A stretch of DNA of 64,000 bases from Caulobacter sp. BK020. GTDB lineage: Bacteria > Pseudomonadota > Alphaproteobacteria > Caulobacterales > Caulobacteraceae. Of this stretch, positions 8,571 to 18,272 are shown in pieces. The DNA lies in assembly GCF_004342605.1 (NCBI RefSeq), contig NZ_SLZL01000003.1, positions 62,001 to 126,000 of the forward strand, read 5' to 3'. The translations under genes were made by a program, and so were the position numbers. Numbering within the stretch: position 1 is the first letter of the stretch; each line of letters opens with the position of its first letter. The notes under the pieces are model-generated. The model saw nothing but the letters and a program-made list of their open reading frames with translations. It was not told where the DNA came from and did not search any database.

Positions 8571-8599
8571 AAGAAGGGCCGCCCTCGCGGACGGCCCTT
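8571..8599 (-). terminator. Terminator of the small lipoprotein gene
   Basis: AAGGGCCG (8574-8581) pairs with CGGCCCTT (8592-8599), extended by an inner CC/GG pair around a TCGC loop. On the minus strand it is followed by TCTTC. It lies 27 nt after the lipoprotein stop. Confidence 0.65.
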
Positions 8600-8625
8600 C
8601 CGATCGCTGCGAGGCGAACCGGCTC

Positions 8626-8946
8626 TTAGTGGGCGGCCGGCTCGGGTTTCTTTTCGGGCGCGGCGGCGGCCGGGGCGGGGGCCGTGCCGGGCGCTTCGGC
8701 GGCGGTCGTCGCGTCCTGAGCGGCCGGAGCCGCGGCGGCGTCGGCGGCGGCCTTGTTGGCGTCGGCGGCGGCGGTGGCGGCGTTCGAAGCCGCGTCCGTG
8801 GCCGTGCTGGCCGAGGCGGCGGCGTCCTGAGCGGCCTTCGAGGAGGCGTCGGCCGACTCTTCGGCCTTCTTGCCGCAGGCGGCCAGCGACAGGGCCGAGA
8901 CGGCCATGCCGGCGATCAGGATCGAGCGGAGAATCTTGGTGGTCAT
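8626..8946 (-). CDS. Small alanine-rich lipoprotein
   Basis: A 106-aa protein. The N-terminus (residues 1-24) is a lipoprotein signal with lipobox LAAC and lipidated C24. The rest is almost entirely Ala with scattered Asp, Thr, Lys and Pro, and ends EKKPEPAAH. Composition suggests a flexible or helical spacer, similar in style to Lpp-like alanine-zipper lipoproteins, but there is no heptad clear enough to assert that. Function unknown. Confidence 0.75.
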   Translation of the reverse strand: MTTKILRSILIAGMAVSALSLAACGKKAEESADASSKAAQDAAASASTATDAASNAATAAADANKAAADAAAAPAAQDATTAAEAPGTAPAPAAAAPEKKPEPAAH

Positions 8947-9080
8947 AGGGACTTCCCTTGCGACTGCTTTTTGGGCGATCGCGGTCCAGGCGACCGCGTC
9001 ACAGCGTCACAGAACATCAGTTCTGTAGCAGGGGCAAGACAATTGTTCACGGATCCGTGATCGGTTCGTGATCAGGCCCT

Positions 9081-9950
9081 TTAGGCCTCGTTGGGGATCG
9101 CCTGCAGGGCTTCTTCCAGTTCCAGGAAGCTGGGCTGGGCCTCGCTGGGCACGTTGCCCCGGCCGATCTCGACGCTGATCTGAGCGGCGTTGCCGTGCAG
9201 GTGGGCGACCAGAACCGACTGGATGATCTTGTAGAACGCGCCTTCCTCGTCGACCACGGCGGTCAGGCGGGTGGCGAACGGCGCGACCAGACCATAGGCC
9301 AGGAACACGCCCAGGAAGGTGCCGACCAGGGCGCCGCCGATCATCGCGCCCAGCACGGCCGGCGGCTCGGTGATCGAACCCATGGTCTTGATGACGCCCA
9401 GCACGGCGGCGACGATGCCCAGGGCGGGCAGGGCGTCGGCCAGGCTCTGCAGGGCGTGGGCCGGGGCCAGGCCCTCGTGATGGTGCTTTTCCAGCTGCTT
9501 CTCCATCGCGTCCTCGACCTGGTGGGGATCTTCCAGGTTCATGGTCATCATCCGCAGGGTGTCGCAGATGAAGTCGACGGCGAAGTGGTCCTTGGTGATC
9601 TTCGGGTAGCGCTGGAAGATCGAGCTGTCGTTGGGCTTTTCGATATGGCTTTCCAGGGCGATGACGCCCTTGGACTTCATGGTCTTGGTCAGCAGGAACA
9701 GCAGGCTCAGCAGGTCGCGATAGTCGCTGGTCTTCCACTTGGGGCCGGCGAAGATCTTGCCGAAGCCGCCGGCCGTGGCCTTGATCACGGTCATCGAGTT
9801 CGAGATCAGGAACGAGGCGATGCCCGCGCCCAGGATGCACATCAGCTCGTGCGGGGCGGCCTCGATGATCACGTCCATCTTGCCGCCGGACATGATGAAG
9901 CTGCCGAACACGAGGCCGAACAGCAGGACGATGCCGATGATCTGGAACAT
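9081..9950 (-). CDS. motA: Flagellar motor stator protein MotA
   Basis: This 289-aa inner-membrane protein has four TM segments (about 1-20, 33-52, 172-190, 202-226), the large cytoplasmic loop with the charged block KSKGVIALESHIEKP (93-105) that contacts the rotor protein FliG, and the two conserved prolines P175 and P224 near the proton channel. MotA and MotB form the proton-driven stator. motB is not adjacent. Upstream on the minus strand TTAA-GCA-TTAA occurs near 9990-10000, with the wrong spacing for a CtrA box. Confidence 0.96.
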   Translation of the reverse strand: MFQIIGIVLLFGLVFGSFIMSGGKMDVIIEAAPHELMCILGAGIASFLISNSMTVIKATAGGFGKIFAGPKWKTSDYRDLLSLLFLLTKTMKSKGVIALESHIEKPNDSSIFQRYPKITKDHFAVDFICDTLRMMTMNLEDPHQVEDAMEKQLEKHHHEGLAPAHALQSLADALPALGIVAAVLGVIKTMGSITEPPAVLGAMIGGALVGTFLGVFLAYGLVAPFATRLTAVVDEEGAFYKIIQSVLVAHLHGNAAQISVEIGRGNVPSEAQPSFLELEEALQAIPNEA

Positions 9951-10113
9951 GACGTGGAAGGCCCCGGGTAACTTGCGCCGCGATCATCGCCGTTAATGCT
10001 TAATCCAAGGTGAGCGGGGCTTTGCGGCGCTGTTGCGCCTTTCGCCGCACCCGCCTAACAGGTGTTTGACGCCACAGACCGGACCAACCGGCGACGCGCG
10101 TCGGAGGGGAAGC

Positions 10114-11469
10114 ATGAGCGCCGCCAGCCCGGACACGGATCTTTTTGGGCGACTCGACGACAAGGCCAAGGGCCGGGCCTTCGCCATCCTGTTCGCCGTC
10201 CTGCTGTCCAGCGCCGCGGGCAACACCGCCCTGCAGACGGTGCTGCCGGCCATCGGCCGCCAGGTGGGCGTTCCCGACGTGCTGATCAGTTCGATCTTCT
10301 CGCTGTCGGCGCTGCTGTGGGGCGTAATGTCGCCCGTCTGGGCGCGGATGTCCGACAAGCGCGGCCGCAAGCCGATGGTCATCCTGGGCATGGCCGGTTT
10401 TGCGGTGTCGATGCTGGGCTTCGGCTTCTTCATCCTGATGGGGCTGAAGGGCCTGATGGCGCCGCTGGCGGTATTCGCCGGGGCCGCCCTGTCGCGGGGG
10501 ATTTTCGGCCTGGTCGGCAGCGCCTCGAACCCGGCGGCGCAGGCCTATGTCGCCGACCGCACCGCGCCGGCCGACCGCACCAACGCTCTGGCCACCATGG
10601 CCTCGGCCAGCGGCCTGGGCACGATCCTGGGGCCCGCCGTCGCGCCGTTCCTGGTCTTTCCGCTGCTGACCCTGTCGGGGCCGATGTTCTCGTTCGCGCT
10701 GATCGCCGGGGTGGTGCTGGTCCTGGTGCTGCGTGGCCTGCCCGAACGGCCCGAGGAGATCCCCGACCGGGCAGGCGGCGCCCTGGGCTCGAAGGGGACG
10801 GCGGCGCCCCGGGCCCGGGTGCGCTGGAATGACCGGCGGATCCTGCCCTTCGTCCTCTACGGCTTCCTGCTGGCCAGCGCCCAGACCGTGAACCAGCAGA
10901 CCCTGGGCTTCATGGTCATCGACAAGCTGAACATCACCCCGGCCAAGGCGGCCGCCTTCGCGGGCGTCGCGATGATGGCCGGAGCCGTGGCCAGCCTGCT
11001 GGCCCAGTGGGGCCTGATCCGGATGCTGCGGCTGGCGCCGCGCCAGCTGCTGTGGCTGGGCGCGGGCTGCGCGGCCCTGGGCAACCTGATCGTCGCCTTC
11101 TCGCCGGACTACCACACCCTGGTGGTCGGCTTCGCCCTGTGCAGCCTGGGTTACGGCTTCGCCCGGCCCGGCTTCACGGCCGGCGCCTCGCTGTCGGTGG
11201 GGCATGAGGAGCAGGGGGCGGTGGCCGGAGCGATCAGCGCCATCAACGGCGCCTCGGTGATCATCGCCCCGGTGCTGGGCGTGGCGCTCTACAAGTGGGC
11301 CCACCCTTCGCCCTACCTGATGAACGTCGCCCTGCTGGCCGGCCTGGTGGCCTACGCCCTGATCGATCCGGTCATGCGCCGGGTCGGCGACGCCTCGGCC
11401 CCCCGCGAGGCCCGCGACGAGGCCCAGGTGGTGGACGCCAGCTCGATCGACGCCACGGGACCGCACTGA
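10114..11469 (+). CDS. MFS transporter (TetA/drug efflux type, 12 TM)
   Basis: A 451-aa protein with about twelve hydrophobic segments in two halves and the MFS motif A version VWARMSDKRGRKP after TM2. The pattern is that of the DHA1/TetA drug:proton antiporters. The start at 10114 is set by GGAGGGGA (10103-10110); an in-frame ATG at 10033 would add 27 unlikely residues. The C-terminal tail is hydrophilic. The substrate cannot be told from sequence. Confidence 0.85.
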   Translation: MSAASPDTDLFGRLDDKAKGRAFAILFAVLLSSAAGNTALQTVLPAIGRQVGVPDVLISSIFSLSALLWGVMSPVWARMSDKRGRKPMVILGMAGFAVSMLGFGFFILMGLKGLMAPLAVFAGAALSRGIFGLVGSASNPAAQAYVADRTAPADRTNALATMASASGLGTILGPAVAPFLVFPLLTLSGPMFSFALIAGVVLVLVLRGLPERPEEIPDRAGGALGSKGTAAPRARVRWNDRRILPFVLYGFLLASAQTVNQQTLGFMVIDKLNITPAKAAAFAGVAMMAGAVASLLAQWGLIRMLRLAPRQLLWLGAGCAALGNLIVAFSPDYHTLVVGFALCSLGYGFARPGFTAGASLSVGHEEQGAVAGAISAINGASVIIAPVLGVALYKWAHPSPYLMNVALLAGLVAYALIDPVMRRVGDASAPREARDEAQVVDASSIDATGPH

Positions 11470-11553
11470 GGGTCCGGCCTGTTCCAGGCGTGAAACAGTC
11501 GTGCAACGAACCGCGCGCAGCCTCCTGAAGGTGTCGCTTCAGGGAGATCGACC

Positions 11554-11985
11554 GTGGGTTCCAAGCTATTCGTCCTGGCCTGCGCGGCGGGCCTGGCCAT
11601 CGCCGCCGGCGCATCGGCCCAGCCGCATCTGCCGGTTTCCGGCTATCAGAGGCTGCACGTGGACAAGGCCGTGGTCGGCACGACGCCGGTCCGGGTCTGG
11701 GCCAACGCGGCCATCGACCCCGACTGTTCGGTCCAGACGCCGGGCGCCACCCTGACCATCCTGGAGCCGCCGGCTCATGGCGCGGCGGTGATCAAGGACG
11801 AGCCCTATTTCGCGGCCTTTCCGCCGGGCAATCCGCGCTCGGCCTGCAACCACCGCAAGGTGCCGGGTCATCAGGCCTTCTACACCGCCGCCGCGGGCTA
11901 TACCGGCCACGACCGGATGGTGCTGCAGGGCTCAAGCCCCGACGGCGCGGTGCGCCGGATCGCGGTGGACATCACCGTCCACTAG
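11554..11985 (+). CDS. Secreted protein of unknown function
   Basis: 143 aa from a GTG start with AGGGAG 7 nt upstream. It has a signal peptide cut near ASA-Q (residue 23). The mature part has a beta-sandwich feel (VDKAVVGTTPVRVWANAAIDPDC, GATLTILEPPAHGAAVI, YTGHDRMVLQ) and two cysteines that could form a disulfide. It resembles short Ig-like or cadherin-like periplasmic proteins, with no family assigned. It lies between an exporter and a lytic transglycosylase, apparently monocistronic. Confidence 0.7.
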   Translation: MGSKLFVLACAAGLAIAAGASAQPHLPVSGYQRLHVDKAVVGTTPVRVWANAAIDPDCSVQTPGATLTILEPPAHGAAVIKDEPYFAAFPPGNPRSACNHRKVPGHQAFYTAAAGYTGHDRMVLQGSSPDGAVRRIAVDITVH

Positions 11986-12056
11986 AGCAAACCGCGCGGT
12001 TCGCTTTCGCATCGCTTGGCGGAAAACCAGCGTCCACCTTTCCGCGCGACGCTCTA
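11986..12056. repeat. Putative dispersed intergenic palindromic element
   Basis: The gap between two convergent genes holds a sequence of interleaved inverted segments: AACCGCGCGGTT near the left, then TTGGCGGAAAAC and CTTTCCGCGCG, ending GACGCTCTAG. This GAGCGT-CGCGCGGAAA pattern recalls intergenic palindromes scattered in alphaproteobacterial genomes. Only one copy is in the window, so the repeat nature is inference. Confidence 0.35.
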
Positions 12057-13343
12057 GCTGATCCCCGCCTGGGCCTTCAGCCGCGCCACCATGTCGGACG
12101 ACAGATAGCCGTCGGCGGGCAGCTTGCGGTCGGCCTGCCAGGCGCGCAGGGCCTTGCGGGTGCCCGCGCCGATCACGCCGTCGGCCGGGCCGGGGTCGAA
12201 GCCCAGCCGGCCCAGCGCGATCTGGGCGGCCATGCGGTCGGCCAGGTTCAGCGGCGTCTCGGCCGGCCAGGCGGCGACCAGCGGCCCGCCGCCCGCGAAC
12301 CGGTCGGCCAGCAGGCCGATGCCCAGGGCGTAGGACGTGGAGTTGTTGTAGGTGCGGATCGCGAAGTGGTTGGGCAGGACCAGGAAGGCCGGGCCCGACC
12401 AGCCGGCGGGCAGGATCAGGCCGGCGGGCGAGGCGGCGTCGGCCGCGGTCCAGGGCAGGCCGTCGGCCCGCTTGACGCCCTTGGCCTCCCACCACGACGG
12501 AACCTCGCGCGGCCCCTCGGCCAGGCTGTAGTCGAAGCCGGTCGGCAGGATCACCTCCTTGGCCCAGCCGACGCCAGGCTTCCAGCCACCCTTCTTCAGC
12601 AGGTTGGCGGCCGAGGCCAGGCTGTCGCTGTCGCTGCCCCAGATGTCGCGGCGGCCGTCGCCGTCGAAGTCGACGGCGGTCGACAGGTAGTTGGACGGCA
12701 GGAACTGGGTCTGGCCCATGGCCCCGGCCCACGAGCCTTTCAGCTGGGCGCGGGTGTCCTCGCCCGAGGCGATGATCTTCAGGGCGGCGATCAGCTCGCC
12801 CTCGGCCCAGTTCCGCCGCCGGCCGTCGGCGGCCAGGCTGGCCATCGAGCGCACGACGTCGAAATTGCCCTGGATCTTGCCGAACGCCGATTCCATGGCC
12901 CAGACGGCCAGCAGGATGTCGCGCGGCACGCCGTAGCGCTGCTCGATGGCCGGCAGGAAGGTCAGGCTGTCGCGCTTGTCGCGGCCCACGGCCACCCGGT
13001 CGTCGCTGATCACGCCCTTGATGTAGTCACCGACGGGCTTGGAGAACTCCGGCTGGCGGCCGTCCAGCGAGATCACCTTGGGATCGGGCGTCACGCCGTC
13101 CAGTTCGCGGTCCAGCAGTTGCTGGGTCAGGCCCGCGGCCAGGGCCTTCTGCTTGAAGGCCGCCAGCCAGGCGTCGAAGCCGACGGCCTGGCCCGAGGCG
13201 GCCGGGTCGGCGCTGGGCGCGGCGGGGGCGGGCGGCGGCACGCGCGGCGGGGGCGGGGAGGCGACCGACGGGGCCAGCGGCGCATTGGTCGAGGTGTCGG
13301 CGCAACCGGCCAGCAGCAGAACGAGGAAAACGCGTCTATCCAT
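12054..13343 (-). CDS. Lytic murein transglycosylase (MltB family) lipoprotein with peptidoglycan-binding domain
   Basis: A 429-aa protein. A lipobox LLLAGC lipidates C14, followed by a Pro/Ala-rich linker to about residue 50. The SLT_2/MltB catalytic domain spans about 55-355, with catalytic E151 in [17 protein letters not shown] and the [13 protein letters not shown] and [10 protein letters not shown] blocks. A C-terminal PG_binding_1 domain (about 365-425) carries [15 protein letters not shown]. It cleaves peptidoglycan glycan strands to 1,6-anhydro products at the outer-membrane inner face. Confidence 0.93.
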   Translation of the reverse strand: MDRRVFLVLLLAGCADTSTNAPLAPSVASPPPPRVPPPAPAAPSADPAASGQAVGFDAWLAAFKQKALAAGLTQQLLDRELDGVTPDPKVISLDGRQPEFSKPVGDYIKGVISDDRVAVGRDKRDSLTFLPAIEQRYGVPRDILLAVWAMESAFGKIQGNFDVVRSMASLAADGRRRNWAEGELIAALKIIASGEDTRAQLKGSWAGAMGQTQFLPSNYLSTAVDFDGDGRRDIWGSDSDSLASAANLLKKGGWKPGVGWAKEVILPTGFDYSLAEGPREVPSWWEAKGVKRADGLPWTAADAASPAGLILPAGWSGPAFLVLPNHFAIRTYNNSTSYALGIGLLADRFAGGGPLVAAWPAETPLNLADRMAAQIALGRLGFDPGPADGVIGAGTRKALRAWQADRKLPADGYLSSDMVARLKAQAGIS

Positions 13344-13485
13344 CAGGGCAGGCTACCGGGGTTCGCGACGGGGCTGCAATCACAAGGGCGACAGAGCGGT
13401 TAAGGTTCCGCCCGGTCGAGCTGAGGCTGTGGAGCCTTTGCCGCTGAATCCGGCGTGGTGGCGCGCTTTGGGGCCAAGCCGCGCA

Positions 13486-13514
13486 TTGACTCCGGCGACC
13501 GTCCTGCTTATACG
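13486..13514 (+). promoter_or_regulatory. Promoter of rpmJ
   Basis: TTGACT (13486-13491) and TATACG (13509-13514) are separated by 17 nt, close to the housekeeping consensus. The predicted leader is about 70 nt and contains a small hairpin AACATC/GATGTT. Confidence 0.7.
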
Positions 13515-13593
13515 CACGCCCTCCGAAACATCCCGGATGTTCCTTTCGCCCTCACGGCGGCCGCGAACCTCTCCGCTGAGTATAGAGACGGTC

Positions 13594-13719
13594 ATGAAGG
13601 TTCGTAGCTCGCTGAAGTCGCTGAAGTCGCGTCACCGCGACTGCAAGATGGTCCGCCGCAAGGGCGTCATCTACATCATCAACAAGACCGACCCGCGCTT
13701 CAAAGCCAAGCAAGGCTGA
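13594..13719 (+). CDS. rpmJ: 50S ribosomal protein L36 (bL36)
   Basis: A 41-residue protein of the longer bL36 type: [17 protein letters not shown], a VRRKG turn, then [17 protein letters not shown]. It has only one cysteine (C17) and no CxxC-CxxxxH zinc ribbon, so this is the zinc-independent (C-minus) paralogue type common in alphaproteobacteria. The stop overlaps the start of the downstream HAD gene (TGATG), indicating translational coupling. Confidence 0.95.
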   Translation: MKVRSSLKSLKSRHRDCKMVRRKGVIYIINKTDPRFKAKQG

Positions 13720-14336
13720 TGACGCCCGTCCGGCCTCCCAGGGCGCTGCTCTGGGATGTCGGCAACGTCATCGTGCGCTGGAACCCGCGCACGCTCTACG
13801 CGAAGATCTTCAAGGAACCGGCCGATCTCGACCGGTTCCTTTCGCATGTCGGGACCCTGGACTGGCACGCGGCCACCGATCGCGGCGTCAGCTTCGCCGA
13901 CAACATCGCCGCCCGCAGCGCCCAATATCCCCATCACGCCGAGCATCTGGCCGCCTGGTGGAGCCGCTGGGACGAGATGTTCTCGGGCCCGATTCCCGAG
14001 ACCGAATCCGTCATCGAGGACCTGGCCGGGCGTGGCGTCCCGCAGTTCGGTCTGACCAACATGTCCCACGAGACCTGGGACGGCGTGCGGGCGATGAGCC
14101 CGGCCTTCCGCCACTTCCGCGACACGGTCGTGTCGGGCCATGAGCGGGTGATCAAGCCCGAGGCGCGGATCTACGAGATCGCATTGCAGCGTACCGGGCT
14201 GGAGCCCGCGGACCTGCTGTTCGTCGACGACAGCCTGGCGAATATCGAGGCGGCCGACGTTCTGGGCTTTCACGTTCATCACTTCACCGATCCGTCGGCC
14301 CTGCGGCGGGTGATCCAGCGCCACGGCTTGCTCTAG
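13719..14336 (+). CDS. HAD-superfamily hydrolase (YihX-like phosphatase)
   Basis: A 205-aa haloacid-dehalogenase phosphatase. Motif I is WDVGNVIVRW with nucleophile D13 and the DxGN form typical of YihX-like enzymes; motif II is the LTNMS block, motif III VIKPEARIY, and motif IV VDDSLANIEAA. A helical cap lies between motifs I and II. YihX acts on glucose-1-phosphate in E. coli, but the substrate here is unknown. The start codon overlaps the rpmJ stop, so both share the rpmJ promoter. Confidence 0.85.
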   Translation: MTPVRPPRALLWDVGNVIVRWNPRTLYAKIFKEPADLDRFLSHVGTLDWHAATDRGVSFADNIAARSAQYPHHAEHLAAWWSRWDEMFSGPIPETESVIEDLAGRGVPQFGLTNMSHETWDGVRAMSPAFRHFRDTVVSGHERVIKPEARIYEIALQRTGLEPADLLFVDDSLANIEAADVLGFHVHHFTDPSALRRVIQRHGLL

Positions 14337-14406
14337 GCGCTCCGACGCTTAAGTAGCCCTTGAGGCGGAGGGCTGGCTCCGCATGAGTCCTTTCGGGAGC
14401 CTCTCC

Positions 14407-15276
14407 ATGCACATCGGTTTCATCGGCCTGGGGGCCATGGGCAAGGCCATGGTCGAAAACCTGCTGGAGAAGGGCCATGCCGTGACGGTGTGGAACCGCT
14501 CGCCGGGCCCCGCCGCCGAACTGGCCGCCCGGGGCGCGATCGCCGCCGACAGCGTCGAGGGCGCGCTGCAGGCGGATCTCGTCCTGTCGATCCTGGCCCA
14601 CGACCAGGCGATCCGCGACGTCCTGTTGGACGCCTTGCCGCGCGCCCGGCCGGGCCTGGTCCACGTCAACCTCGCCACCATTTCCACGGCCTTCGCGCGC
14701 GAGCTGGCCGAGCGGCACGCCGGGCTGGGCCTGGGCTATGTGGCCGCGCCGGTGTTCGGCCGTCCGCCGGTGGCGAGGGCCGGCGGCCTGAACGTGCTGG
14801 CGGCCGGGGCGCCCGAGGCGGTGACCGCCGCGACGCCGGTGCTGGAGGATCTGGCCGCCAAGGTCTGGCCGATGGGGCAGGACCCGGTGCGCGCCAACGC
14901 CGTCAAGATCGCCGGCAACCTGATGATCGTCTCGGCCGTCGAGGCCATGGGCGAGGCTGCGGCCCTGGGCGCGGCCCACGGCGTGCCGGCTGCCGACCTG
15001 CTGGACGTGCTGACCAGCACGATCTTCGCCGCTCCGGTGTACAAGATCTACGGCGCCATGATCGCCGAGGGCCGCTACCATCCGCCGGGCTTCGCCGCCG
15101 ACCTGGCGCTGAAGGACGTGCGCCTGGCCCAGGCCGCCGGTGACGAGAAGGGCCTGGCCCTGCCGCTGGCCGACCTGGTCGAGAGCGGCCTGGAGACGCT
15201 GCTGGTGGGCGAGGGCGAAACGCCCGACCTGGCCGCCCTGGCCGAAGTCTCGCGCGGACGCGTGGAAGGGCGCTGA
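14407..15276 (+). CDS. NAD(P)-dependent oxidoreductase, 3-hydroxyisobutyrate dehydrogenase family
   Basis: 289 aa. It starts with the Rossmann motif IGFIGLGAMGKAMVENLL (residues 3-20). The catalytic lysine block is KIAGNLMIVSAVEAMGEAAAL, and the C-terminal helical domain ends HPPGFAADLALKDVRLA, as in beta-hydroxyacid dehydrogenases and glyoxylate/succinic semialdehyde reductases. GGGAG lies 7 nt before 14407, so this start was preferred to the ATG at 14383. The precise substrate is undetermined. Confidence 0.85.
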   Translation: MHIGFIGLGAMGKAMVENLLEKGHAVTVWNRSPGPAAELAARGAIAADSVEGALQADLVLSILAHDQAIRDVLLDALPRARPGLVHVNLATISTAFARELAERHAGLGLGYVAAPVFGRPPVARAGGLNVLAAGAPEAVTAATPVLEDLAAKVWPMGQDPVRANAVKIAGNLMIVSAVEAMGEAAALGAAHGVPAADLLDVLTSTIFAAPVYKIYGAMIAEGRYHPPGFAADLALKDVRLAQAAGDEKGLALPLADLVESGLETLLVGEGETPDLAALAEVSRGRVEGR

Positions 15277-15374
15277 AGTAAAGAAAAAAGAGCGGGGAAT
15301 CGGCCTTCCACTGGCGGCCAGTTGCCATTAGGTTCCGCGCCTTCCGTTTCCCGCCTTTTCGCGAGACCTCCACC

Positions 15375-15644
15375 ATGGCCGACGACGCCGCCCCGCACGC
15401 CGATGTGCTCAACTCCACCGCCCAGGGCCAGCTGAAGAGCATCATCGACCGGGTCGAGCGCCTGGAAGTCGAGAAGACCGAGATCGCCGAGCAGATCAAG
15501 GAGGTCTACGCCGAGGCCAAGGGCAACGGCTTCGACGTCAAGATTCTGCGCAAGGTGGTTCGCCTGCGCAAGACCGACCGCGCAAAGCGCCAGGAAGAGG
15601 ACGCGATCCTGGACCTGTACCTGTCGGCCATCGGCGAGATCTAG
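15375..15644 (+). CDS. gapR: Nucleoid-associated protein GapR (DUF2312)
   Basis: An 89-aa DUF2312 protein with a long N-terminal coiled-coil helix (about 13-50, STAQGQLKSIIDRVERLEVEK) and C-terminal helices with the basic patch VVRLRKTDRAKRQEED. Length and sequence match Caulobacter GapR, an essential protein that binds AT-rich and overtwisted DNA ahead of replication forks and RNA polymerase, and stimulates type II topoisomerases. It appears monocistronic, and a short palindrome follows the stop. Confidence 0.95.
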   Translation: MADDAAPHADVLNSTAQGQLKSIIDRVERLEVEKTEIAEQIKEVYAEAKGNGFDVKILRKVVRLRKTDRAKRQEEDAILDLYLSAIGEI

Positions 15645-15658
15645 CCCGGCCCCTGATT

Positions 15659-15684
15659 GGGGACAGGCGCATGCGCCTGTCCCC
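15659..15684. repeat. 26-nt perfect palindrome, copy 1
   Basis: The left half GGGGACAGGCGCA is followed by its exact reverse complement, giving a 26-nt palindrome immediately downstream of gapR. A second copy with only the central positions changed lies at 54303-54328. It could act as a terminator hairpin or be a REP-like dispersed element. Confidence 0.7.
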
Positions 15685-15743
15685 CGCCGCAACCACGATT
15701 TTTCCGCGTGCGTCTCGCCGCCGACGCTCGCTAGTCTGTCCGC

Positions 15744-16070
15744 ATGCGCGCCAAGAAGCCGCCCGATCCCCGCGCCCAGGCCCGCAAGGCGGCTCTCAAC
15801 GCGCTCAGGCGCGCCCGGCGCACGGCCGACAAGGCCGGGATCGAGCTTTCCGAATGGGAGGGCGAGTTCCTGGGCTCGGTCGCCCAGCGCATCGAGACCT
15901 ATGGCCGCGCGTTCGGCGATCCCGAAAAGGGCGCCGCCGGCCAGGCCATGTCGGTCAACCAGACGATCAAGCTCAAGGAAATCGCCGCCAAGGCGAAGGG
16001 CGAGCGCAAGCCGATGTCCCGCGGCAAGGGGTTTGGGCGGCGCGGACGGGCGGTGGAAGAGAAGGACTGA
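15744..16070 (+). CDS. Conserved alphaproteobacterial hypothetical protein
   Basis: A 108-aa, strongly basic protein with an Arg/Lys/Ala-rich N-terminus (ARKAALNALRRARRTADKAG), a central acidic-aromatic segment (SEWEGEFLGSVAQRIETYGRAFG) and a basic C-terminal tail (KGFGRRGRAVEEKD). No known domain is recognised; nucleic-acid binding would fit the charge but is inference. It is convergent with tacA, with three bases between the two stop codons. Confidence 0.7.
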   Translation: MRAKKPPDPRAQARKAALNALRRARRTADKAGIELSEWEGEFLGSVAQRIETYGRAFGDPEKGAAGQAMSVNQTIKLKEIAAKAKGERKPMSRGKGFGRRGRAVEEKD

Positions 16071-16073
16071 AGC

Positions 16074-17552
<1,479 letters not shown>

Positions 17553-17663
17553 TTGCAGACACCCACGTGAACCGGCCGCGTCCGACATGGGACAGGGCTC
17601 TTGTTGGTTCAGAGTGATACAGGCGGCGGGTAAAGACCGGGTTTCGGAGACGTGAGTCAGGGG

Positions 17664-17683
17664 TTAACGGTCGCCCTTAACGG
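17664..17683. promoter_or_regulatory. Direct TTAACGG repeats upstream of tacA
   Basis: TTAACGG occurs at 17664-17670 and again at 17677-17683, so TTAA half-sites are separated by 9 nt. The CtrA consensus is TTAA-N7-TTAA, so this is a near-miss. Its position about 110 bp upstream of the tacA start makes a regulatory role plausible but unproven. Confidence 0.3.
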
Positions 17684-17702
17684 GGTGTGACCATCCGCCG
17701 TC

Positions 17703-18098
17703 TCAGCCCACGACCTTGCCCGGCGGCACGCGGCGGACCGCGCCGCCGTTCTGGCTGACCAGATGCGCGTCGATCCGGGTTTCGCCCTCGCGGCCGACAT
17801 GGCAGACGCCGACGAAGTGGCTCCGGCGCTGGGTCTTCTTCTCGACCGTGACCGCTTCGAACTTGACGTCCATGACGCCCGCCGGATCGCCGTCGGCATC
17901 CATGTGCGTGATGTCGATCCCGTCCAGCGGTCCGATGTTAAACTTCTCCTTCAGCCGCTCGGTGCAGCTGTGGAACACCACGGCGCTGCGGAACGTCTGG
18001 GCCAGCCAACCCATCGGCTGGGGCTTGTCGGCCGCCATAGCGCAGGGCGCGGCGAGAAGACTCAGGGCCAGCGCGACGGAAGCGGAAATCCTGATCAT
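17703..18098 (-). CDS. Exported protein of unknown function
   Basis: 131 aa with a clear signal peptide (MIRISASVALALSLLAAPCAMAA, cut near residue 23). The mature part contains HSCTERLKEKFNIGPLDGIDITHMDADGD and FVGVCHVG, with two cysteines and a mixed alpha/beta look. It ends in a beta-rich, basic tail (NGGAVRRVPPGKVVG). No family recognised. It is transcribed in the same direction as tacA but separated from it by 150 bp. Confidence 0.65.
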   Translation of the reverse strand: MIRISASVALALSLLAAPCAMAADKPQPMGWLAQTFRSAVVFHSCTERLKEKFNIGPLDGIDITHMDADGDPAGVMDVKFEAVTVEKKTQRRSHFVGVCHVGREGETRIDAHLVSQNGGAVRRVPPGKVVG

Positions 18099-18272
18099 CG
18101 ATTTTGCCCCTCGTCCCGTCCCTCATCAGCGGCGTCCACCGACCGCCGATATCCTAAGGCCCGACTCGCCGTTGCGCCCTTTAATTCGCTGTAATGCGAC
18201 GATCCGCCCTCGCGATGGAAAACCCACGGCCACGATTGCGCGCGTCTTTCGACGGGGCCATATCCGTTGGTC

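Noticed and set aside
9976..10000. CtrA box upstream of motA
   Set aside because: TTAA-GCA-TTAA has 3-nt spacing, not the 7 nt needed; kept only as a note in the motA entry.
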